From Verrucomicrobiales bacterium (GTDB lineage Bacteria > Verrucomicrobiota > Verrucomicrobiia > Verrucomicrobiales > DEV007), in contig PAHQ01000095.1 of NCBI GenBank assembly GCA_002705125.1, forward strand, positions 1-12,951: DNA of 12,951 nt, in the 5' to 3' direction. Made by a program: the position numbers and the translations under genes. The notes under the pieces were generated by a model that saw only the letters and a list, made by a program, of their open reading frames with translations, did not search any database and was not told the origin of the DNA. How positions within the stretch are numbered: the stretch's first letter is position 1; the number at the start of each line of letters is the position of its first letter. This document shows positions 6,707 through 12,951 of the stretch, piece after piece.

Positions 6707-9157
6707 ATGAATTTTTTGTATAAGGTCCCAAGCAAGCAGAAAGTTTTTTTGCCTAACATTTGTTTCGCTATACTCTTGATTGTTAATGCAGTTTCTGTCC
6801 CTCCTGACAATAAACTAAATATTTCCAGTAAATCTCAATGGATAGAGGGAGCTACACTAAAGACTGATTCCAATGTTGATGAGTTAATGGCTAGAGCTAA
6901 GCAGTTCTCAAATGAGGGAAGATATGATCTAGCTAGTAGCCTTTGGCAAAAAGTCATAGACTCTAGTAACGATCTTGTTTTCGGAAGTGAAGAATGGTTG
7001 GAGAAAACATTATCTCATGAATATCAGATATATAAATCAGTTTCTCGTGAGATCGAGAATACTTTGGCTCAATTGCCTAATGAAGGTTTAGAGGGTTACC
7101 GAATTGATGCAGATAGCCAAGCTAAGATAGTTCTTTCATCTTACAAGTATGATCAAGAAAGAGAAAATGCACTATCTGAGTTGGTGAAAAGATATTTTCT
7201 CAGTTCCTTAGGAGATGATGCGGCTTATGAATTAGCCTGTCTTAAGCTTGATCGATATGAATTTCTTCCCGCGATAAGACTAATCGATAAAATTTTAGAT
7301 GATTATCCTGACACCGATATTGATCGCTCACAGTTGCTAATACGTGCGGCTGTTCTTAGTGCTCGAATAGGTGATTCAGAGAGGGCTAAGAACTTATTAA
7401 ATAGAGTAAAAAATGTAAAAGATTTAAGAATTACAAAATCAGTTTTAGAAATTGTTGAAAAAGACATTATGCAATCGGGAGTAATAGGTATTGTGAGTCA
7501 AAAATCAAGTGAGCCTTGGTCAATGAATATGGGTGGGGCTAAAAGATCGGGGTTAATGCAGACACCTTCAAATCAGCCCATTGAGAAAGGCAAGGTGTCA
7601 TGGGTTCAGAAATATGATCTAACATTACCTAAAGGTTGGCCTGAGCTTCCAATAGTTGAAAACAAACCAGACATAGTTAATTTGACGGCACCATTTGGGG
7701 GTAGAATTAGCGGATCGTCATCATTAAATGGAAATAATAAGTTAACAATTGATCAGATTCTTCTCACTTGGAAAAAAGAGGGCTGGATGCCTTGTGCTCA
7801 GATGTTATTCGGTTCGCAGTTTTTATATTTTAAAAACGAAGATCGTTTAGTATGTGCTGATTCTGAGACGGGTACTGTGAAATGGTTAGGGTTTAGGACT
7901 CAATATGCACAGCCAAACTTTTCGAAAAATTTCAGATTTAGGCGCCCTACAACTAAAGATGTTAAAAGAATTCCCCGTGATGTTAAAGAGATTCAATACT
8001 TTTCCGATCATGCTAATCAATCGATGTGTTTAGTGAGAGGTAAGATTATTACTGTACAAGGTATACCTGTTGACTTTACAGAAGAAGAAGAACCGATTGA
8101 GCCGGAAGCTGATAATAATTTGCAAAGAGGGGTGTGGCAGAATCGTATTGCTGGTGGAGTACCAAGGATGAGAAAAAATCGTCTCGTAGCCTATCATGCC
8201 ATAAACGGTAAGCTCCAATGGATGCGTTCTGCGGTTGAGAAAAAAGAGGGCTTGATTTCAGAGAGTTGTTTTATTGGTGACCCAGTGCCCTATGGTAATC
8301 TTCTTTTGGTTCCTGTTCTCGAGGGAACGGGCATGTATCTAACTGCGGTAAATTTAGAAACTGGGGTTACTCAATGGAGGACCTTTCTCGGTGATGAGCC
8401 CCAATCTGGAATTGCCCCTAATGCGTCGGTAATGGTAGCTGTTGATGGAGGCGAGGCATATGTTTCTACCGGTGCCGGTTTAGTTTTCTCCCTTGATGCT
8501 ATATCTGGTTCATTAAATTGGGTGGTAAGATACCCTAGGACTGTAAGAAATAATGCCTCTCGCATGCAAGAATTACAGAGATTTGGTGGATTTGCTCGTG
8601 GTAATGTTGCAACACCTGACTTTGATGGCTGGGATATTGATACGATCTTGCCATCTACAAAAGTTGTGGTCTTTGCCCCAAGCGACTTTAATCAATTAGT
8701 AGCTTTAGATCGGAGGTCTGGAAGTTTAGTCTGGGAGACTGCACGAGTACCATTGAGAGGAGGTAATGAGGGTAGCTATGTCTTAGGGCTTTTAGGTGAG
8801 AAGCTATATGTGGGCGGAACTAATGTGGTAAGATGTTATGACGTTAATGGTGGGAAAATGTTATGGGAGAATTCATTCCCAAGAGGTTATGGAAGGGGTG
8901 CGTTAACAGAAGAAGTCATTTTTATTCCATCTGGAGACAACGAAATAATTAAACTCAACTTAAATAATGGTTCTATTGAAGGACAAATAACCGTTAATCT
9001 TCAGAATGATTACCCAATTGGTAATTTGTTTTCCAACGGAAAGAACATTTACATAATGAGTCTACGTCAAATTCATTCAGTGGTTGATGTGACAAAAAAA
9101 GGAGATCTAAATATTAATCGAAAGGTACCTCAAGGGCAAGAAGGTGAAACAAAATAG
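6707..9157 (+). CDS. Exported TPR plus PQQ-like beta-propeller protein
   Basis: An 816-residue protein. The N-terminus has basic residues and a hydrophobic stretch (about 14-32, 'FLPNICFAILLIVNAVSV'), consistent with a signal peptide or anchor. Residues about 57-245 contain TPR-like helices, e.g. 'AKQFSNEGRYDLASSLWQKV' and 'LSARIGDSERAKNLLNRV'. From about 375 onward there are propeller blades with the PQQ/BamB pattern of a strand, A-x-(D/N)-x-x-(S/T/N)-G and Trp: 'VCADSETGTVKW', 'VAYHAINGKLQW', 'TAVNLETGVTQW', 'FSLDAISGSLNW', 'VALDRRSGSLVW', 'RCYDVNGGKMLW' and a degenerate 'IKLNLNNGSI'. That is about seven blades, with an acidic insert (about 455-475) between the first two. No adjacent Cys-Cys pair, typical of quinoprotein alcohol dehydrogenases, is present, so a BamB-like scaffold is more likely than a PQQ enzyme. 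It sits 16 nt after the BatA-type gene within the same apparent operon. Confidence 0.85.
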   Translation: MNFLYKVPSKQKVFLPNICFAILLIVNAVSVPPDNKLNISSKSQWIEGATLKTDSNVDELMARAKQFSNEGRYDLASSLWQKVIDSSNDLVFGSEEWLEKTLSHEYQIYKSVSREIENTLAQLPNEGLEGYRIDADSQAKIVLSSYKYDQERENALSELVKRYFLSSLGDDAAYELACLKLDRYEFLPAIRLIDKILDDYPDTDIDRSQLLIRAAVLSARIGDSERAKNLLNRVKNVKDLRITKSVLEIVEKDIMQSGVIGIVSQKSSEPWSMNMGGAKRSGLMQTPSNQPIEKGKVSWVQKYDLTLPKGWPELPIVENKPDIVNLTAPFGGRISGSSSLNGNNKLTIDQILLTWKKEGWMPCAQMLFGSQFLYFKNEDRLVCADSETGTVKWLGFRTQYAQPNFSKNFRFRRPTTKDVKRIPRDVKEIQYFSDHANQSMCLVRGKIITVQGIPVDFTEEEEPIEPEADNNLQRGVWQNRIAGGVPRMRKNRLVAYHAINGKLQWMRSAVEKKEGLISESCFIGDPVPYGNLLLVPVLEGTGMYLTAVNLETGVTQWRTFLGDEPQSGIAPNASVMVAVDGGEAYVSTGAGLVFSLDAISGSLNWVVRYPRTVRNNASRMQELQRFGGFARGNVATPDFDGWDIDTILPSTKVVVFAPSDFNQLVALDRRSGSLVWETARVPLRGGNEGSYVLGLLGEKLYVGGTNVVRCYDVNGGKMLWENSFPRGYGRGALTEEVIFIPSGDNEIIKLNLNNGSIEGQITVNLQNDYPIGNLFSNGKNIYIMSLRQIHSVVDVTKKGDLNINRKVPQGQEGETK

Positions 9158-9160
9158 GGA

Positions 9161-9166
9161 TATAAT
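9161..9166 (+). promoter_or_regulatory. Isolated consensus -10 hexamer before the prenyltransferase-repeat gene
   Basis: TATAAT occurs exactly, 22 nt before the ATG at 9189, in the short 31-nt gap. No TTGACA-like hexamer lies 16-18 nt upstream (that region is purine-rich coding sequence) and there is no extended TG. It could give a secondary internal promoter with a very short leader, but chance is likely in AT-rich DNA. Confidence 0.15.
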
Positions 9167-9188
9167 TTAAGGCTCCTATAAAATAAGA

Positions 9189-10253
9189 ATGACTAATAAA
9201 AATATAACTAATTCTAGCCATGTTAAGAGAAGAGCATGCCTTAAGTTGTTGGCTCCTTTAGGTGCTACTCAATTTATTAACGAGGGACTCAATGGAGAAA
9301 ATGAAAAAACCGCAGATGAACTTCTTGATGATAGGGCGCGTAAAGCAATAGATCGTGGCTTAAGGTTTCTTTCAGGAAGGCAGGTCCAAAGAGGAGTGGA
9401 TAGGGGGGGCTTTGGTTCTTCAGGGTATTCCGGAAGCGTAGGAATTTGTGGTCTTGCAGGTTTGGCATTTATGAGTGAGGGGAGCACTCCAGGTGTTGGG
9501 CGATTTGGTAAGGAGGTTGATCTTTGTACTGAATTTCTAATGAGACACACAGGTCCGACGGGTTACATAGCTCGCGGATCTGGAGCTATTGGTAATATGT
9601 ATGCACACGGTTTTGCGATGTTGTGTATGACTCAAGCTTACGGTATGTCGAGGAAAAAAGAATTGGGGCAGAAGTTAAGAGCCGCAGTTAAATGCACGTT
9701 AGGTGCTCAAAATGAGGAAGGGGGCTGGAGGTATAGGCCAGTAAAAAGTGATGCTGATTTGTCAGTAACAGTTTGCCAAATTATGGCTTTGCGTGCGGCA
9801 AGAGATTCAGGTGTTAATGTTCCTGATGAAGCTCGTGAAAAGTGCATCGATTATGTGAAAAAAAGCCAAACTGCTGATGGGAGTTTTCGCTATACTATGC
9901 GGGGAGGGCATACAACTTTTGCATTAACTGCAGCGGGATGTGTTTCACTCTTTAGTGCAGGTATTTATGATGGGCCTCAAATTGAGAAAGGCCTTAAGTA
10001 TTTGAAAAAAAGAAAAAATAGTGCTGAAAGACATTATTTTTATTATGGTCACTATTATGCTGTGCAAGCTATGTGGCATGCTGGTGGGGAATGGTGGAAT
10101 GATTGGTATCCAAGCATTAGAGATAAGTTAATTTCCTCTCAGAGTGCAAATGGCGGATGGAGTAATTCTTCATATGGGCAAGAGTTTGCTACGGCAATGG
10201 CATGTATTATTCTTCAAATGCCAAATGATATGCTGCCTATTTTTGCTAGATAA
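9189..10253 (+). CDS. Prenyltransferase/squalene-cyclase-repeat (alpha-toroid) protein with Tat-like N-terminus
   Basis: A 354-residue protein built of squalene-hopene-cyclase/prenyltransferase repeats. Repeat cores with the Q-x-x-x-G-G/S-W/F pattern are 'QNEEGGWRY' (about 174), 'QTADGSFRY' (about 227) and 'QSANGGWSN' (about 317). An earlier divergent one is 'QVQRGVDRGGFGSSGYSG' (about 62-79), and between them lie helices such as 'CGLAGLAFM'. After the first clear core comes 'DADLSVT' (D188), where squalene-hopene cyclases would have the catalytic DxDD; here only DxD remains. At about 540 residues or more, true cyclases are far longer. A cyclase activity is therefore unlikely, and a structural or protein-binding alpha-toroid is a better guess. 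The N-terminus 'KRRACLKLLAPLGA' (R14-R15) resembles a twin-arginine export signal. The gene is 31 nt after the propeller gene and 39 nt before the next VWA gene. Confidence 0.85.
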   Translation: MTNKNITNSSHVKRRACLKLLAPLGATQFINEGLNGENEKTADELLDDRARKAIDRGLRFLSGRQVQRGVDRGGFGSSGYSGSVGICGLAGLAFMSEGSTPGVGRFGKEVDLCTEFLMRHTGPTGYIARGSGAIGNMYAHGFAMLCMTQAYGMSRKKELGQKLRAAVKCTLGAQNEEGGWRYRPVKSDADLSVTVCQIMALRAARDSGVNVPDEAREKCIDYVKKSQTADGSFRYTMRGGHTTFALTAAGCVSLFSAGIYDGPQIEKGLKYLKKRKNSAERHYFYYGHYYAVQAMWHAGGEWWNDWYPSIRDKLISSQSANGGWSNSSYGQEFATAMACIILQMPNDMLPIFAR

Positions 10254-10292
10254 AATTTTCATTATATACATCTAATAGCATTAAATAATAAA

Positions 10293-12773
10293 TTGATAAA
10301 AATACTACATTGGTTTGGTTTTGATAGAGAAAGTATTCCCAAGGATGCTGACGTTTCTTTTAGCTTTGCAAATTTTCCTGATTCTTGGAGGGTTTTTGTT
10401 TTATTAGCATTAATTCTATCTGTTGGCTGGATTGTTTTCAAAATTTACCAAAAAGAAAACGAATCCTGCCCTAAAGGAATTAGAAGGCTGTTGTTTATAA
10501 TCAGATTCGCAGTTTGTTTGCTTTTGATTGCCGTTTTCTTGGAGCCATCAATCGTTTATACTCAATCAAGATCGTTACGCCCGATTGTGAGAATTATTAG
10601 AGACGCTTCACAATCTATGAACGTCAAAGATAGTTATACTGAAGAAGAATCTGCTAGGTCAGCGGCTTCGGTTATGGACCTAAGCATTGATGCACTACGT
10701 GAAACCAAACCTTCAAGGGTTGATGTTGTGAACAAGGTTCTAGGTGATGGAAATCTTAATTTTTTTAGGGAATTGAGTAAGAAAGGGCGAGTCAAGATTT
10801 TGGATTTTGGAGAAACCTCTGTTGAGGTGGGAGTAAAAGAGAAAAACATTGAATATCAAACACCAAATAATGAGGAATTAGATTTGTTCGAAATAGAATT
10901 TCCAAAATTAAATGCTAATGGGGTTGGGACTGATATTTCAGGTGCTATTCGCGAGTCGCTCGAAGATAAATTGACCTCTTCAATCGTTATATTTACTGAT
11001 GGTCAGCATAATACTTCTTCTGACGTAAATAATGCTATCAAGTTAGCTGAAAATAGAAAGGTTCCTATTTTTTTTGTTGGAATAGGTGATGCTGATAGGC
11101 CTAGGAATATTAGTGTTTCTAATTTATATGCAGACCCTCAGGTGTGGAATAATGATCCTTTTCAAATTCAAGCAATAGTTGGTTCAGAGGGAATTGATAA
11201 GGAAAATGTTAAAGTAAATCTTGTTGAAATAGTAAAATCTGAGGATGGGGAGGAAATAGACAATATAATAAGTTCCAAAAATATTGACCTTAATTCTGAG
11301 ACAGGAAGAATTAAAATTGATTTCACTCATACTCCCACGACTCCAGGAGAGAAATTATACAGTGTAAGGGCTGAAGTCATTGAAGGAGAATCAAATGCAG
11401 ATGACAATTCGGCAGCTTCTCCAACCAGGGTAAATGTGCTTGATGATAACGCGAAAGTTTTACTTATTTCAGGTGATCCTAGTTGGGAATATAGAGCGCT
11501 CGTAAGATTGCTTACAAGAGAGAAAATGATTAACCTTTCATGCTGGCTTCAGAGTTTAGACGATGGCCGGCGGCAACAAGGAAATTCTCAGATTGAAAGC
11601 CTACCTGTTACAAAAGAGGCACTTTTTGAATATGATGTAATTATCATGCTTGACCCTAATCCAACAGAATTTAATGAGGATTTGATAGATTTATTTAAAA
11701 ACTTTGTGAGTGAACATTCGGGTGGGTTTTTATATATGCCTGGTCCAGTCTATGCGGGTAGATTTTTAACTGATTCTAGAGCTTCTGGAATCAAAGACCT
11801 CTTGCCAGTATCCCTCGGGGATGTGGGAAGCATGGAAGTTAGCGGTTTGCTTTCTTTAAATAATCGCGAGTGGCCTCTTACAATTGTTGCTGCAAATGCT
11901 GATCAACCTATAATGAGATTCTATGAAGATCCACAGAGAACACTGGATCAGTGGAAAAAATTACCTGGAACTTTTTGGAGTTTTCCTGCGCTTGAGGCTA
12001 AGCCAGCTACAAGAGTTTTGATTGAACATTCTGACCCAACATTGAGAAGAAAAGAAATTTCGAGGCCTCTTCTTGTTACAGGTCAGTTTGGGACTGGGCG
12101 AACAACATACCTAGGATTTGATGGAACATGGCGCTGGCGGACTAAAGGACTTGATGCAGAATTTTTTAAGCGGTTTTGGGTTCAAACTACTCGGTATTTA
12201 GTTGAAGGGCGGTCTTTAGTGGGAAAGAGAAGAGGTCAAATTGAATCTGAAAGGTTTCAGTATCAAGTCGGTGATAGAATCCGACTTACGGCATCATTGA
12301 GACAAAAAAACTTTGATTGGCTTGATCTTCCTAATGTTAAAGCGGTTTTAACACAGCCAAATCAAGATGTTAAGAATATTACTTTTGATAAATTGCCTAA
12401 TCAGCCTGGAGTATATGAGACAACTTTGGTTGCATCTAATGATGGATCCTATTCAGTTTCTATTGAGCTTGATGAGGAAGGAGATGAGAACGTTACTATT
12501 AATTCAAATTTCGTGGTTGTGGTTCCATTTAAGGAAATAAAAGACACATGGCTTGATAGAGATAAATTGAAATCTTTTTCTGCGGCAACCGGGGGAGCTT
12601 ACTTTAGTCCAGACAAAATTTCAGATATTCCAACTGTGCTGCCAGATCTTTCGAGGAGACTGACGTATGATAGTCCTCCAATGCCGTTATGGGATAATCG
12701 AATTCTGTTCATTTCGCTTTTTATACTCTTAGTCTTAGAGTGGGCTCTTCGTAAGAAATTTAAATTGATATAA
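10293..12773 (+). CDS. Second VWA/GATase-like membrane protein
   Basis: An 826-residue membrane protein. No in-frame ATG lies between the previous stop (10251-10253) and the hydrophobic N-terminus, so TTG at 10293 is the best start; there is no Shine-Dalgarno sequence. Membrane segments are at about 32-50 and 67-84. A VWA domain follows, with 'IIRDASQSM' (DxSxS, D104), 'GVGTDISGAI' (Thr near 212) and 'IVIFTDGQHNT' (Asp near 236), so the metal site appears complete. Residues about 270-375 look like an Ig/CARDB-type beta domain. Residues about 388-640 start 'KVLLISGDPSWEYRALVRLL' and resemble the GATase-like domain of planctomycete VWA proteins, including 'GGFLYMPGPVYAG' and ending near 'TYLGFDGTWRWR'. 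A further beta-rich region (about 650-770) precedes the C-terminal membrane helix (about 804-820). The architecture parallels the BatA-type protein at 4432-6690, which suggests partners or ancient paralogs. Confidence 0.88.
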   Translation: MIKILHWFGFDRESIPKDADVSFSFANFPDSWRVFVLLALILSVGWIVFKIYQKENESCPKGIRRLLFIIRFAVCLLLIAVFLEPSIVYTQSRSLRPIVRIIRDASQSMNVKDSYTEEESARSAASVMDLSIDALRETKPSRVDVVNKVLGDGNLNFFRELSKKGRVKILDFGETSVEVGVKEKNIEYQTPNNEELDLFEIEFPKLNANGVGTDISGAIRESLEDKLTSSIVIFTDGQHNTSSDVNNAIKLAENRKVPIFFVGIGDADRPRNISVSNLYADPQVWNNDPFQIQAIVGSEGIDKENVKVNLVEIVKSEDGEEIDNIISSKNIDLNSETGRIKIDFTHTPTTPGEKLYSVRAEVIEGESNADDNSAASPTRVNVLDDNAKVLLISGDPSWEYRALVRLLTREKMINLSCWLQSLDDGRRQQGNSQIESLPVTKEALFEYDVIIMLDPNPTEFNEDLIDLFKNFVSEHSGGFLYMPGPVYAGRFLTDSRASGIKDLLPVSLGDVGSMEVSGLLSLNNREWPLTIVAANADQPIMRFYEDPQRTLDQWKKLPGTFWSFPALEAKPATRVLIEHSDPTLRRKEISRPLLVTGQFGTGRTTYLGFDGTWRWRTKGLDAEFFKRFWVQTTRYLVEGRSLVGKRRGQIESERFQYQVGDRIRLTASLRQKNFDWLDLPNVKAVLTQPNQDVKNITFDKLPNQPGVYETTLVASNDGSYSVSIELDEEGDENVTINSNFVVVVPFKEIKDTWLDRDKLKSFSAATGGAYFSPDKISDIPTVLPDLSRRLTYDSPPMPLWDNRILFISLFILLVLEWALRKKFKLI

Positions 12774-12787
12774 ATATAAAACAAGCC

Positions 12788-12951
12788 ATGCCGTCAGTAT
12801 CTAATGAGATGATTCCAAAGCAGATAAATTCTGTGCTTGGCAGGATGCGTAGAGCAGTTCAGCGGTATTTTATTATTAATGGTTTAAAAAATATATTTGT
12901 TGTTTTACTACTTATTGTAATCTCTGATTTCTTTATCGATAAGTCATTTCG
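12788..12951 (+). CDS. N-terminus of a membrane protein, 3' truncated by the window (DUF4175-like candidate)
   Basis: An open frame starts at ATG 12788, 14 nt after the previous stop, and runs to the window end (54 codons plus two bases). The start of the product has the segment 'QINSVLGRMRRAVQRYFI' (Arg-rich amphipathic helix) followed by a membrane segment 'NIFVVLLLIVISDFFIDKSF'. This helix/TM arrangement resembles the beginning of long DUF4175-like membrane proteins that follow VWA genes in planctomycete MoxR clusters, but too little is visible to be certain. Spacing and strand make it part of the same operon. No Shine-Dalgarno sequence is visible; Met8 (12809) is an alternative start. Confidence 0.6.
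   Translation, partial: MPSVSNEMIPKQINSVLGRMRRAVQRYFIINGLKNIFVVLLLIVISDFFIDKSF

Overview
The window is a single run of genes on the + strand, with no convincing minus-strand gene, RNA gene, CRISPR array or insertion sequence. The DNA is AT-rich by eye. The gene content looks most like a member of the Planctomycetota: a GldG-like ABC-transporter accessory protein, a DUF4340 protein, a MoxR ATPase, a DUF58 protein, two large membrane VWA proteins with a GATase-like domain, a TPR plus PQQ-propeller protein, and a prenyltransferase/squalene-cyclase-repeat protein. This lineage call comes from gene order and protein style. The AT-richness would fit an uncultured, possibly marine, low-GC lineage, and a related phylum (e.g. 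Verrucomicrobiota) cannot be excluded.

Layout. Positions 1-659 hold the C-terminal end of a GldG-like protein and begin inside a perfect 9-bp tandem repeat that encodes Glu/Ala. Positions 692-2038 encode a DUF4340 membrane-anchored protein, the usual partner of GldG. Positions 2039-2367 are a 329-nt gap, the only large gap in the window. It has one unconvincing small ORF and a weak candidate promoter, and probably separates the ABC-transporter module from the next unit. From 2368 to the end is a compact cluster: MoxR ATPase (2368-3468), DUF58 (3510-4427), BatA-type VWA/GATase-like membrane protein (4432-6690, GTG start), TPR/PQQ-propeller exported protein (6707-9157), prenyltransferase-repeat protein with a Tat-like N-terminus (9189-10253), a second VWA/GATase-like membrane protein (10293-12773, TTG start) and the first 54 codons of another membrane protein (12788-end).

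How they may work together. MoxR AAA+ ATPases typically pair with DUF58 and VWA proteins in chaperone-like or metal/cofactor-insertion modules. Here the ATPase and DUF58 protein would act in the cytoplasm. The two membrane VWA proteins would present extracytoplasmic Ig-like and GATase-like domains. The propeller and the alpha-toroid repeat protein would sit in the periplasm as partners or clients. This is inference: the constituent families are recognisable, but the function of the whole cluster is not known to me. Start sites lack clear Shine-Dalgarno sequences throughout.
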